DNA of 43,318 bases from Candidatus Woesebacteria bacterium. Its GTDB lineage: Bacteria; Patescibacteriota; Microgenomatia; UBA8517; UBA10165. This document shows, one piece after another, positions 31,332 to 39,797 of this stretch. The position numbers and the translations under genes were made by a program. The stretch lies in NCBI GenBank assembly GCA_002686465.1, contig NZCP01000040.1, positions 1 through 43,318 on the forward strand. The letters run 5' to 3'. Position 1 is the stretch's first letter, and each line of letters starts with the position of its first letter. A model generated the notes under the pieces. It was not told the origin of the DNA and made no database searches. It saw only the letters and a program-made list of their open reading frames with translations.

Positions 31332-31757
31332 ATGTCGGCAAATTTATTTTTGTTACTATCTTTGATCTTCTCCCTTTTACAAGGCTCTTTTTTGCCTCCT
31401 GTTTTAGTAGAAGGAGCGATTGTTCTTCTGGTAGTTCTAGCCGCCCCTCCTCGTCAAGCGTTTCTTGCACTTTTTGCAGGCGGTATAATCTTTGATCTTG
31501 TTCAATCCCAAACCTTAGGTTTGACGTCTCTTGTTTTCTTATTGAGTGGAGTTGCTATTCTTGCTATGCGGGATCAACTGCCACTCCAAAAGCCTATTGT
31601 TGCAGGGGTCGTTGCGGCTCTTGTTACACTTGTGCGGGCAAAGGTTGTTTTTGCAAGCTTTCTTTTTGCACCCTCCGTTGTTGTAGGACTTTTGACCATC
31701 CTGATATTCCTGTTTGTTTGGCAGCCGCTATCCAGTAGTAGGATTAGACTTCAATAA
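31332..31757 (+). CDS. mreD: rod shape-determining protein MreD
   Basis: 141 residues, about five membrane helices (FLLLSLIFSLLQGSF..., IVLLVVLAAPPRQAFLALFAGGIIFDLVQS). The AGGIIFDLVQSQTLGLTSLVF segment is typical of MreD. Identity rests on hydrophobicity and position between mreC and PBP2. The stop overlaps the PBP2 start (TAATG). Confidence 0.85.
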   Translation: MSANLFLLLSLIFSLLQGSFLPPVLVEGAIVLLVVLAAPPRQAFLALFAGGIIFDLVQSQTLGLTSLVFLLSGVAILAMRDQLPLQKPIVAGVVAALVTLVRAKVVFASFLFAPSVVVGLLTILIFLFVWQPLSSSRIRLQ

Positions 31758-33523
31758 TGAGAAAATATCAGAAACTTGGACCTGTTTTTGGGGAGAGGAT
31801 TACAAGGGGAGGAGTTTTTAGGAAACATCAAAGTTCTAAATATTCTCCGCGCTGGGTAATACTTGCAGGAGTTCTTGTAGTCTCGATCTTGATCGGGATT
31901 GCCCGACTGGTCGATTTGCAAATTATTCGAGGATCGTACTTCAAAGCTTTGGCTGAAGGAAATCGCGTTCGGCACATCCCAATTAAGGCCCCAAGGGGGG
32001 AAATATTGGATACGGCAGGCCATGCCCTTGCCCGTAATATCCCCGTTTATAAGCTAGCTACTTTTTCGGAAGGCGGAGTGGTTGTAGAAACCGAAGGTAT
32101 ATCTCGCGAAGAGGCTTTACTTATCCAAGCCTCAGATCCTGAAAGATCTGGGAGAATTTTGGTAGACATTGGGAGAGAATATCCACTTGGGGTAGCAGCT
32201 GCCCATGTTGTCGGTTATGTTAATGAAGCAGCTCCGGAAGAAGTTGGGGAGTCACCTAATTGTGACTTAAGGTCTAGAACGCCGTATGCACTTGGCGATC
32301 TTGTTGGGCGAATAGGTATTGAGGCTCAATATGAATGTATTTTGCGAGGAGTAAATGGCGAAGAATTAATTGAAGTTGACTCGCAAGGACGTTTGATCAG
32401 GCGATTAGGTCGACGCGAGCCGATCTCAGGAACCAGTATTACGCTCTCTATATATAGTAGTCTCCAAGAAGCCTCATATCAGGCACTAATTGATGCACCG
32501 AATGAAGAGGGGACCAGACCGGCGCGCGAGGATGGAATAACCGTGCGCGGGGCTGTTGTTGCACAAGACCCCCGAACTGGCGAGGTTCTATCACTTGTAT
32601 CTGTTCCGTCGTTTGACCCTGCGCGCTTGGGGGAAAAATACGAGGAATATAAAAGGGATGAAAATTTGCCATTTTTCAACCGTGCTATTGGGGGGGCGTA
32701 TGCCCCGGGGTCAACTTTTAAGATTGCTGTCGCAGCAGCCAGCCTTGAGGAGGAAAAAATTAATGAGGACTATGAGTATGAGGATAAAGGTATTATCACT
32801 GTCAACGATTTTTCGTACAGAAATTGGTATTTTACTCAATACGGCCGAACAGAGGGATTCATAAAAATTGTTCGAGCAATAACGCGTTCAACCGATACGT
32901 TTTTCTATAAAGTTGGGGAACTTGTCGGGGTTGACAGCTTGGGTGATTGGGCAGGAAAATTTGGGTTAGGGAAGCTGGCTGGAATTGATCTTCCCGGGGA
33001 AAAAGCAGGACTAGTGCCCACTCCTGAGTGGAAACAAGAAGTAAAAGGTGATCGGTGGTATCTGGGGAACACTTACCATTTGAGTATTGGACAGGGAGAT
33101 ATATTGACCACACCGCTGCAGGTAAACATGATGGCTGGCGTTATAGCCGCTGGTGGTAAATTATGTGTTCCTAATGTGTTGAAGGATGATGCGTCACAAG
33201 ATGATAAATGCGAAGAAGTAGGAGTAAAGGATGAAACGATTAAGCTGATTACAGAAGGGATGGTTGGGGCGTGTAGCTTGGGAGGGACGGCATATCCGTT
33301 ATTTACATTCGAACCTAAGGTAGCGTGTAAAACAGGGACTGCAGAGTTTGGAGGTAGTGACAAAACACATGCCTGGCTAACTGCGTTTGCACCCGCCTTC
33401 GCCGAGGCTTCGGCGGGCAAGCCAGAGATTGCAGTAACTGCTTTGGTTGAGGGAGGCGGGGAAGGATCCCGAGTTGCTGCACCAGTAGTGAAAAAAGTTC
33501 TAGAGGAGTGGTTTAGTAAGTAG
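31757..33523 (+). CDS. mrdA: penicillin-binding protein 2 (elongation transpeptidase)
   Basis: 588 residues. One membrane helix (residues 33-53), a dimerisation domain (APRGEILDTAGHALARN), and a transpeptidase domain: S-x-x-K in GGAYAPGSTFKIA, the SxN-like motif in TRSTDTFFYK, and K-T-G in KTGTAEFGG. About residues 545-556 (FAPAFAEASAGKPE) carry a small Ala-rich insertion encoded by a GC-rich palindrome. It cross-links peptidoglycan during rod elongation with MreBCD and RodA. The stop codon lies in a TAGTATATACTA palindrome. Confidence 0.95.
   Translation: MRKYQKLGPVFGERITRGGVFRKHQSSKYSPRWVILAGVLVVSILIGIARLVDLQIIRGSYFKALAEGNRVRHIPIKAPRGEILDTAGHALARNIPVYKLATFSEGGVVVETEGISREEALLIQASDPERSGRILVDIGREYPLGVAAAHVVGYVNEAAPEEVGESPNCDLRSRTPYALGDLVGRIGIEAQYECILRGVNGEELIEVDSQGRLIRRLGRREPISGTSITLSIYSSLQEASYQALIDAPNEEGTRPAREDGITVRGAVVAQDPRTGEVLSLVSVPSFDPARLGEKYEEYKRDENLPFFNRAIGGAYAPGSTFKIAVAAASLEEEKINEDYEYEDKGIITVNDFSYRNWYFTQYGRTEGFIKIVRAITRSTDTFFYKVGELVGVDSLGDWAGKFGLGKLAGIDLPGEKAGLVPTPEWKQEVKGDRWYLGNTYHLSIGQGDILTTPLQVNMMAGVIAAGGKLCVPNVLKDDASQDDKCEEVGVKDETIKLITEGMVGACSLGGTAYPLFTFEPKVACKTGTAEFGGSDKTHAWLTAFAPAFAEASAGKPEIAVTALVEGGGEGSRVAAPVVKKVLEEWFSK
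33392..33417 (+). repeat. GC-rich palindrome inserted in PBP2 coding sequence
   Basis: Arms CCCGCC (33392-33397) and GGCGGG (33412-33417); an alternative inner pairing is CGCCGA/TCGGCG. It is read in frame as ...AFAEASAGK... close to the C-terminus. Composition is unlike the surrounding gene. Confidence 0.6.
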
Positions 33524-33532
33524 TATATACTA
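33521..33532. terminator. TAGTATATACTA palindrome at convergent gene ends
   Basis: Perfect 12-base palindrome covering the PBP2 stop codon and ending at the stop of the minus-strand gene. Same core as the stem at 11789-11824. Confidence 0.4.
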
Positions 33533-33892
33533 TTATAATTTGATGCATTCTCCGCTTGCATCGGGATAATTTCCGTCAAGTTGGCATTTATAGCCTTTTG
33601 GGCACTGGTATTCAGGAAGATTTGCAGCTATTCCTCCACAAAACTTCCTTTCTACACCATCTGTATCGTCTGGTGGGTCCATCTTTTTAATCTGGATTTT
33701 CTTATACAAAGTTTGCGCAATCGATGGGTTCCAGCCTAGGGTTAGTTCTCTTGGGCACGGCGGGCACTGATTAGGATATACCATCGGGCAAGCACAAGTT
33801 GTTTGTTCGTAACGAAAGGGAATTGGTGCAAAAAATGCGGCAAGTATTAGTGTGGTAACCAGAATAGGGATTAGAGTCAAACCCTTTTGCAT
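33533..33892 (-). CDS. small secreted Cys-rich protein, unknown
   Basis: 119 residues. An N-terminal signal/anchor (LTLIPILVTTLILAAFFA) is followed by a Cys-rich extracellular part (CACPMVYPNQCPPCP, then KFCGG, YQCPKGYKC, GECI), eight or more cysteines likely in disulfides. Minus-strand TATAAT (33906-33901) lies eight bases before the ATG. Function unknown. Confidence 0.65.
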   Translation of the reverse strand: MQKGLTLIPILVTTLILAAFFAPIPFRYEQTTCACPMVYPNQCPPCPRELTLGWNPSIAQTLYKKIQIKKMDPPDDTDGVERKFCGGIAANLPEYQCPKGYKCQLDGNYPDASGECIKL

Positions 33893-33934
33893 AGATCTAC
33901 ATTATATCACTCTTAGAGGTGGTACCAGTTAAGA

Positions 33935-34068
33935 ATTCACGGCGAGTGAAAACTAGTGTTTTAGGATTTTCAACCACATGGCATGATAGCCTTTTTGAGG
34001 CTGAAAATCAACCTATAGCATAGCATGAAACCTGTGTGCAATGTGGCTTTACACCGTGAATATGCTAT
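33935..34068. other. intergenic region with nested and crossing complementary segments
   Basis: ATTCACGG (33935-33942)/CCGTGAAT (34054-34061), GATTTTC (33965-33971)/GAAAATC (34003-34009), AGCC/GGCT inside it, and CCACAT (33974-33979)/ATGTGG (34041-34046), which would cross it as a pseudoknot. ATAGCAT (34015-34021) also matches ATGCTAT (34062-34068) at the dprA -10. Structured RNA or operator region; strand not decided. Confidence 0.35.
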
Positions 34069-34071
34069 CGT
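34066..34071 (+). promoter_or_regulatory. extended -10 of dprA
   Basis: TGC-TATCGT with the hexamer at 34066-34071, six bases before ATG 34078. Confidence 0.4.
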
Positions 34072-34077
34072 ATTTGT

Positions 34078-35205
34078 ATGACAGAACGCGAATCATGGAT
34101 TGCATTTAGTGCGTTTCCACAGATAGGACCTGCACGTTTCACGCTGATTAAGAAATATTTTGGTAATGCAAAAAAAGCATGGAAAGCACCGATAGGGGAA
34201 TATATAAAAATAGGGTTTAGCAAAAAGTTAGCAGACAGTTTTGAGAAGTTCAGAAAAGAAAAATTCGACATCGGGTCGTATTTAGTCCAGTTAGACAAAC
34301 TTGGTATACAGGTCTTAAGGTATGATGATACTGATTACCCAGAAAGGCTAAAAAAGATTGATGATTCGCCATATATCTTATACGTCAGGAAATCTCTAAA
34401 AAGTATCAGAAGTATTAAAAATACCATAGATATCAAAGGCCTGTCTGACGTATCCGTGGCAGTGGTTGGGACGAGAAAGATGACATCATATGGACGCGAA
34501 GTTACAGAAAGATTGGTAACAGAGTTAGTAAACGCAGGGGTTACGATCATTAGTGGGCTTGCATTGGGAATTGATAGTGTTGCACATAGAACTGCGATAG
34601 ATACGGGAGGGCGAACAATCGCAGTTTTAGGTGGTGGATTGGACGAAATTTACCCTCCGTCTAATCGACAGCTAGCAGCCGAGATACTTGGAAAAGATCG
34701 AGGACTTCTGTTATCCGAATATCCATTATTTTATCCATCTATGCCCCAAAACTTCCCTGTCAGAAACCGTATAGTTTCCGGTCTTTCGCAAGGTATTGTA
34801 GTTGTTGAGGGCATGAAGAAATCGGGTACTCTTTTGACTGCATCGAGTGCTGCCTCCCAAGGAAGAGAGGTATTTGCGGTTCCTGGACCTATTACATCCC
34901 CTACATCACAAGCGCCGAATTTTTTGATTAGACAGGGTGCTAAGCTTGTTGAGAGTGCAGAGGATATTCTTGAGGAATTGAAAATCGAATCTAGAGTTGT
35001 GAAGATGGAAGCTAGAAAGGTAATTCCTGAGACGAAAGAAGAGAAGAAACTCTTGAAGGTTTTGGAGACAGAAGGGTTAGATATTGATACTATTGTTAGA
35101 ATGAGTGGTTTGCAAGCAGGAGTTGTGCTGGGTACACTGACGCAAATGGAGCTTAAAGGCTTAGTGCGGAACATGGGAGGTATATATCGCACTAATAGCG
35201 AATAG
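34078..35205 (+). CDS. dprA: DNA-processing protein DprA
   Basis: 375 residues. The Rossmann-like DprA core is clear: VAVVGTRKMTSYGREV, TIISGLALGIDSVAH, NFPVRNRIVSGLSQGIVVVE and SGTLLTASSAASQGREVFAVPG. A C-terminal winged helix (TIVRMSGLQAGVVLGTLTQMELKGLV) is also present. It loads RecA on incoming ssDNA during natural transformation. A short low-complexity segment near residue 107 (LKSIRSIKNTIDIKG) is encoded by AAGTATCAGAAGTAT-like repeat DNA. Confidence 0.94.
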   Translation: MTERESWIAFSAFPQIGPARFTLIKKYFGNAKKAWKAPIGEYIKIGFSKKLADSFEKFRKEKFDIGSYLVQLDKLGIQVLRYDDTDYPERLKKIDDSPYILYVRKSLKSIRSIKNTIDIKGLSDVSVAVVGTRKMTSYGREVTERLVTELVNAGVTIISGLALGIDSVAHRTAIDTGGRTIAVLGGGLDEIYPPSNRQLAAEILGKDRGLLLSEYPLFYPSMPQNFPVRNRIVSGLSQGIVVVEGMKKSGTLLTASSAASQGREVFAVPGPITSPTSQAPNFLIRQGAKLVESAEDILEELKIESRVVKMEARKVIPETKEEKKLLKVLETEGLDIDTIVRMSGLQAGVVLGTLTQMELKGLVRNMGGIYRTNSE

Positions 35206-35220
35206 AGCAAATTAAAGCTA

Positions 35221-35619
35221 ATGAGCACGAATAAAAGCATGGAACGAATAATATACCCTCGATTATCGTATAAAGTGGTTGGGGTTTTGTTCGATGTGCA
35301 CCGCAAGCTTGGGAACAGGTTGCAAGAGAAATATTACCAGCGAGCTATTGCTTTGGGATTCAAGAAGGCAAATATTCCATTTAAAGAACAGGCGTTAGTC
35401 CAACTGGAGTACGAGAGCGAGCCCATTGGGCGATATTTTGTTGACTTTGTAATTAGTAATAAGATAGCCTTGGATATTAAAGCTGTACCCAAGACTAGCA
35501 AGCATGATTACGATCAAATGCTTGCTTATTTGCATGTTTTAAAGTTAAAGTTAGGTGTCATTGCAAATTTTAGAGCGCAGAATCTGACTTTTAAAAGATT
35601 GGTCAATTCCAGAATTTGA
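35221..35619 (+). CDS. GxxExxY protein (PD-(D/E)XK-like family)
   Basis: 132 residues. VVGVLFDVHRKLGNRLQEKYYQRAIALGF matches the family's 'G-x-G-L-x-E-x-x-Y-x-x-A-L' motif. ERYFVDFVISNKIALDIKAV-like residues (GRYFVDFVISNKIALDIKA) carry the D-x-x-x-x-x-x-x-(E/D)-x-K nuclease-type core. The role is unknown in the literature as far as I know. It follows dprA by 15 bases, probably cotranscribed. Confidence 0.88.
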   Translation: MSTNKSMERIIYPRLSYKVVGVLFDVHRKLGNRLQEKYYQRAIALGFKKANIPFKEQALVQLEYESEPIGRYFVDFVISNKIALDIKAVPKTSKHDYDQMLAYLHVLKLKLGVIANFRAQNLTFKRLVNSRI

Positions 35620-35679
35620 ATTTGTACTATTTGCTTAAATTCGTTAAAATTTGCTGTTATTTGCTGGTAAATTCATTTT

Positions 35680-37683
35680 ATGAATCTTATTATTGTTGAA
35701 TCGCCGACTAAGGCCAAAACTCTGTCCCGATTTTTAGGTAAGGAATACACGGTTGACTCCACAATGGGTCATATCCAGGATTTGCCCAAAAGTAAGCTTG
35801 GAATTGATGTGGAGAAGAATTTTGCCCCTGATTACATTCTGACTCCAGGCAAGGAGGAGGTTGTTGAGCGTCTCAAGAAGGAAGCAAAGGACGCAAAGAG
35901 AGTATATCTTGCAACTGATCCTGACCGAGAGGGGGAAGCAATTGCGTATCATACATTTGACAGTCTCGCAGGCGGTAACGCAAGCCAACCTTCAAAAGGA
36001 ACTGCTTCCAAGTTCCAGAGGATTGTTTTTCATGAGATTACGGAAGAAGCGGTCAAGGAGGCATTAGGACATCCAAGGGTTATAGACAATAAGCTTGTTG
36101 ACGCTCAAGTCGCCCGCAGAGTTCTAGATAGGCTTGTTGGGTACAAACTCTCGCCTCTTATTTGGAAAAAGGTTAGGCGTGGGTTATCGGCTGGGCGTGT
36201 TCAGAGTGTTGCGGTTCGACTTGTTGTGGAAAGGGATCGGGATATCGCAAAGTTTAAGGCAGACGAGTATTGGGAGATCTTTGCAGATGTCAAAGCTAAG
36301 AAAACTAAGGGTTTTACTGTCGAATTGGTCAAAATAGCGGGTAAAAAGGCAGAAGTTAAGGATGGGAAGACAGCAAAAAAGGTAGTTTCAGACCTGAATA
36401 AGGCTAAATACATAGTTTTATCAGTCGATAAAAAAGAAGTAAAAAGAAATCCATACCCTCCTTTTACTACCTCAACCATGACTCAGTCTGCGAGTAGTCT
36501 TTATAGTTGGTCGGCAAAGAGAACGATGTCTGTTGCTCAAAAGCTTTATGAGAAAGGATTAATAACTTATCACAGAACAGATTCTGTGCATCTTGCTACA
36601 CAAGCGGTTGATATGGCACGACACTTTATTCAAACAAAGTATTCTGAAAAATTCCTCCCAGAAGCACCAAGAGTATATAAAGTAAAGAGCAAATCAGCAC
36701 AGGAAGCGCATGAGGCAATTCGACCAACTAAAGCGGACCGGATTCCTGGTGAATTTAAAACAGTTGGCAAATTTAAAGAGGATGCATCCAAACTCTATGC
36801 TCTTATTTGGAAACGTTTCGTAGCTTGCCAGATGGCTACGTCTATATATGACCAGACGACTATCAATGTCGAAGCCTCCAAATACCTGCTTCGTGCGTCG
36901 GGCAGAATTATGAAGTTTGAGGGATGGCAAGCTGTGAACAGGGAGATAAAAAGTGCGAAAACTCAAGCTGTAGACGGGGAGCAAAAGCTACCTGAAGTTA
37001 AAGAAAAAGATTCGCTTCAATTAATTAAAGTAGATCCGCAGCAGAAGTTTACTGAGCCGCCACCGAAGTATAACGAGGCATCATTGATTAAGACTCTAGA
37101 GCAGCTTGAGATTGGAAGACCTTCAACTTATGCTCCTATTATTTCAACAATCCAAGCCAGACAGTATGTTGAGAAAACAGAAGGAAAACTTAATTCGACT
37201 ACTATTGGAGTTGCCGTATCTGACTTTTTAGTAAAGCATTTTCCAGACGTTTTTGATTACCAGTTCACAGCCTTAATGGAGGGTGACTTGGACAAAATTG
37301 CCGCAGGTAGCAAAAAATGGGCGCCGATAATTGGTCAATTTTGGAAACCATTCTCGTCAAAGCTAAAAGGTGTAGAAGAAAAGGCTAAAAGGGTAAAAAT
37401 AGAAGTCGAAAAAACTGGTGATAAATGCCCAGATTGCAAAAAGGGTGACCAGGTTATACGTGTGGGACGATTTGGCAAATTTCTATCCTGCTCACGTTTT
37501 CCAGATTGTAGTTGGAAAGCCAACTATGTTGAGACTATAGAGATGAAGTGCCTGGGATGTAAAAAAGGAGAAGTGGTTGTGAAAAAGACAAAAACAGGCA
37601 GGCGTTTCTTTGGCTGTTCACGGTATCCTGATTGTGATTGGGCGTCCTGGAAAAACCCCAAACAAGAAGAGAAGAAAGAGTAG
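35680..37683 (+). CDS. topA: DNA topoisomerase I
   Basis: 667 residues. Toprim domain (NLIIVESPTKAKTLSRFLG, YLATDPDREGEAIAYH), catalytic Tyr in LITYHRTDSVHLA, and the EAIRPT motif. The C-terminus has two four-Cys zinc ribbons (CPDC...CSRFPDC and CLGC...CSRYPDC). It relaxes negative supercoils. TAAATT at 35668-35673 lies six bases before the ATG. Confidence 0.96.
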   Translation: MNLIIVESPTKAKTLSRFLGKEYTVDSTMGHIQDLPKSKLGIDVEKNFAPDYILTPGKEEVVERLKKEAKDAKRVYLATDPDREGEAIAYHTFDSLAGGNASQPSKGTASKFQRIVFHEITEEAVKEALGHPRVIDNKLVDAQVARRVLDRLVGYKLSPLIWKKVRRGLSAGRVQSVAVRLVVERDRDIAKFKADEYWEIFADVKAKKTKGFTVELVKIAGKKAEVKDGKTAKKVVSDLNKAKYIVLSVDKKEVKRNPYPPFTTSTMTQSASSLYSWSAKRTMSVAQKLYEKGLITYHRTDSVHLATQAVDMARHFIQTKYSEKFLPEAPRVYKVKSKSAQEAHEAIRPTKADRIPGEFKTVGKFKEDASKLYALIWKRFVACQMATSIYDQTTINVEASKYLLRASGRIMKFEGWQAVNREIKSAKTQAVDGEQKLPEVKEKDSLQLIKVDPQQKFTEPPPKYNEASLIKTLEQLEIGRPSTYAPIISTIQARQYVEKTEGKLNSTTIGVAVSDFLVKHFPDVFDYQFTALMEGDLDKIAAGSKKWAPIIGQFWKPFSSKLKGVEEKAKRVKIEVEKTGDKCPDCKKGDQVIRVGRFGKFLSCSRFPDCSWKANYVETIEMKCLGCKKGEVVVKKTKTGRRFFGCSRYPDCDWASWKNPKQEEKKE

Positions 37684-37866
37684 ATTTTCCCCATTGACCC
37701 CATACAATCTTACTTCTCGCCTTTTCAATTCTGTTCGAATACGGCTCGAAGAGCGATTTGACGGGGTCGGTGACCCTAAAGCGGGGCTTGACACGTCTTC
37801 TGTAACTTTGTTACAAAGTAACTTACTTCTGCCCGAGGGTTTCTTGCCCCTTTGTTAAATTGAGTC
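37684..37866 (+). promoter_or_regulatory. topA-dcd intergenic region with operator-like palindrome
   Basis: Contains a GGGTC-GGT-GACCC hairpin (37764-37776), TTGACA (37788-37793), and a palindrome ACTTTGT-T-ACAAAGT (37805-37819) where the -10 for that -35 would fall. A second -10-like TTAAAT (37855-37860) lies six bases before the dcd ATG. Two start sites are possible, the upstream one under an operator. Confidence 0.4.
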
Positions 37867-38736
37867 ATGAACACAGCTGAGAGTAGACCATCTAGATCAC
37901 CAGATTCTGATCCGTATCCACCTTCTGAAGTTATGAAGGAGCTGTTGTACACCCATTATGCAAGAGATGGGATTCTTGCTTATCTGGCTAAATTTGACCA
38001 GGATGTTGATTGGATTCTCACTTTCCCAGACGAGAAGCGAGGAAGCTTGGTAGATATAGGAATCCTTCGTCATCTTGTTGCAGGCAATATAGATATAAAG
38101 CCTTTTCGCCCAGACCAGTTGACAAATAATGGGTATGATGTTCGCCTGGGCGAGCATCACCTCTTTCATGATGGAGATTATGGAGACAAGTCACTCAGGT
38201 TTATGAGGTCACCGATTTATAATCCAAATGAACCCAGGAGCGTTCGTACAGCATGGGGTGAACCAAAGAGAGCAGCTAGTCTGAAAAGTCATGCAGAGCG
38301 TATAGACGGCGCGTTCGGGATAGATAAATTGGACCTCAAGGGTATTGAGCAAGAGGATCTTATCATACTTCTTGAGCCAGGAATAACAATGTTAGGTCAT
38401 ACTGAAGAGTTTATTGGAGGAAGAAGGGTAGTAACAACTCGGATTTCTGGAAATTCTACCACAGGGCGCCACATGCTTGAGATTTGCAGCGATGCTAATT
38501 TAGGAGCTGTTGGATTTCGTAGCCGCTGGACTCTAGAGATTACAAATAAGTCGCTTTTGAGCATGACCCCTCTAGTGGTAGGTCAGGTAGTTGCAACCAT
38601 TACATTTGAAGAGGTTGAAATGCCGGCTCAGTCATATGATGGTAGATATCAAGAAGGAAGGACGATTGAGGAAATCGAAGAGGCTTGGGTGCCAGAGATG
38701 ATGATTCCCAAACCACCCAGGATTATACGGGGGTGA
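37867..38736 (+). CDS. dCTP deaminase-like protein (enlarged)
   Basis: 289 residues, about 100 longer than a usual Dcd. A helical N-terminal extension (about 1-60) precedes GILRHLVAGNIDIKPFRPDQLTNNGYDVRLG, a typical Dcd start. An insertion of about 60 residues (95-160) is followed by LLEPGITMLGHTEEFIGG and the trimer core with FRSRWTLEITN, where the Glu sits at the catalytic position. The usual SSLAR segment reads GNSTTGRHM, so deaminase activity is not certain; dUTPase or bifunctional activity is possible. It is followed directly by dut and a dTMP kinase-like gene, making a dUTP-to-dTTP supply unit. Confidence 0.8.
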   Translation: MNTAESRPSRSPDSDPYPPSEVMKELLYTHYARDGILAYLAKFDQDVDWILTFPDEKRGSLVDIGILRHLVAGNIDIKPFRPDQLTNNGYDVRLGEHHLFHDGDYGDKSLRFMRSPIYNPNEPRSVRTAWGEPKRAASLKSHAERIDGAFGIDKLDLKGIEQEDLIILLEPGITMLGHTEEFIGGRRVVTTRISGNSTTGRHMLEICSDANLGAVGFRSRWTLEITNKSLLSMTPLVVGQVVATITFEEVEMPAQSYDGRYQEGRTIEEIEEAWVPEMMIPKPPRIIRG

Positions 38737-38741
38737 GAAAT

Positions 38742-39182
38742 ATGAACAAAGAAGCACAACCCATACTTAAATTCCAATTGTCCGCAGGGGTTAGCCTTCC
38801 TGAATATGCTAACCAAGGTGACGCAGGGTTTGATCTTCGTTCTCAGGAGAGAGTGAGTCTTGCTCCAGGTGAACAGCACATCTTCAAGCTAGGTCTCAGG
38901 TCAGAGATACCTCCGGATTGGGCTGTCTTGCTCCGCGACCGTAGCAGTCTTGCTGCGAAACACGGACTCCACGTTCACGCTGGGGTAATAGATAGCGGTT
39001 TTCGAGGGGAATGGGGTGTTGTTTTATTCAATCATGGGAAGGAGTCGGTTACTATTGATGAGGGAGAAAGGATTGCTCAGGGAATCTTGCAGCCTGCACC
39101 TCAGGCCAAAATTGTAGAAGTTCAAGAGTTGTCAAACACTGAACGTGGCAGCGGAGGTTTTGGAAGCACAGGAAGAAAGTAA
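38742..39182 (+). CDS. dut: dUTP diphosphatase
   Basis: 146 residues from ATG 38742; a longer frame from 38685 would overlap dcd by 52 bases and adds non-family sequence. All five motifs are present: DAGFDLRS (1), DRSSLAAKHGLHVH (2), GVIDSGFRGEWGV (3), ERIAQGILQP (4) and ERGSGGFGSTG (5). It hydrolyses dUTP to dUMP. It starts 5 bases after the upstream stop. Confidence 0.95.
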   Translation: MNKEAQPILKFQLSAGVSLPEYANQGDAGFDLRSQERVSLAPGEQHIFKLGLRSEIPPDWAVLLRDRSSLAAKHGLHVHAGVIDSGFRGEWGVVLFNHGKESVTIDEGERIAQGILQPAPQAKIVEVQELSNTERGSGGFGSTGRK

Positions 39183-39185
39183 TTT

Positions 39186-39797
39186 ATGACTGAGAGGGGT
39201 AAATTTATTGTTCTTTATGGGGCAAACAATCTTGGCAAATCAACCCAGGTTGAGCTGCTTGTTAAACCCTTAAGAGGTTTGCTGCCTTCTGTTGAAAGTC
39301 TCAAATATCCTGTATACCGTCTTGGGCCCACAGGTCCTATTTTAAATGCGGCACTTCGGGAGGGTTTGGTGATCTCAGATCTAGAGTTGCAGCGCCAGTT
39401 TGCGAAAAATAGACGTGATTATGAACCTAGATTAAAAGTGATGTTGGAGAATGGAACCTGGGTAATAGGAGAAGACTATACAGGGACTGGTATTGCTTGG
39501 GGGATGACACATGGGATTTCTCGAGACGTTATGGAGAAGATGAACAAGGAATTGTTAAGGGAGGATTTAGCCATTCTTCTTGACGGTGAGCGGTTTACCC
39601 GTGGTATTGAGCGAGGACACAGACACGAGGAGTCATATGTAGATTGGGCTTTAAGTAGAAAGATACATCTAGAGTTATCTGAAAGATATGGCTGGAAAGT
39701 GGTTGATGCGCTTGGTTCACCGGAGCAGGTACATAGAAGAGTGGTGGATATTATAAAACAAGAACTCAGTGTTGCCCAGCGGAAGGAGGAGAAATGA
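39186..39797 (+). CDS. thymidylate kinase-like P-loop kinase
   Basis: 203 residues. KFIVLYGANNLGKSTQVELL is the P-loop. SLKYPVYRLGPTGPILNAALREG is the substrate region, and VIGEDYTGTGIAWG replaces the usual DR(Y/F)-x-x-S motif. The family is clear, but the phosphate-binding loop (ANNLGKST) differs from the usual DGxGKST, so substrate preference is unproven. It overlaps the next gene by four bases. Confidence 0.85.
   Translation: MTERGKFIVLYGANNLGKSTQVELLVKPLRGLLPSVESLKYPVYRLGPTGPILNAALREGLVISDLELQRQFAKNRRDYEPRLKVMLENGTWVIGEDYTGTGIAWGMTHGISRDVMEKMNKELLREDLAILLDGERFTRGIERGHRHEESYVDWALSRKIHLELSERYGWKVVDALGSPEQVHRRVVDIIKQELSVAQRKEEK

Noticed and set aside
37610..37858. 82-residue frame after topA
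   Set aside because: It starts inside topA in another frame and runs through a promoter and operator region.
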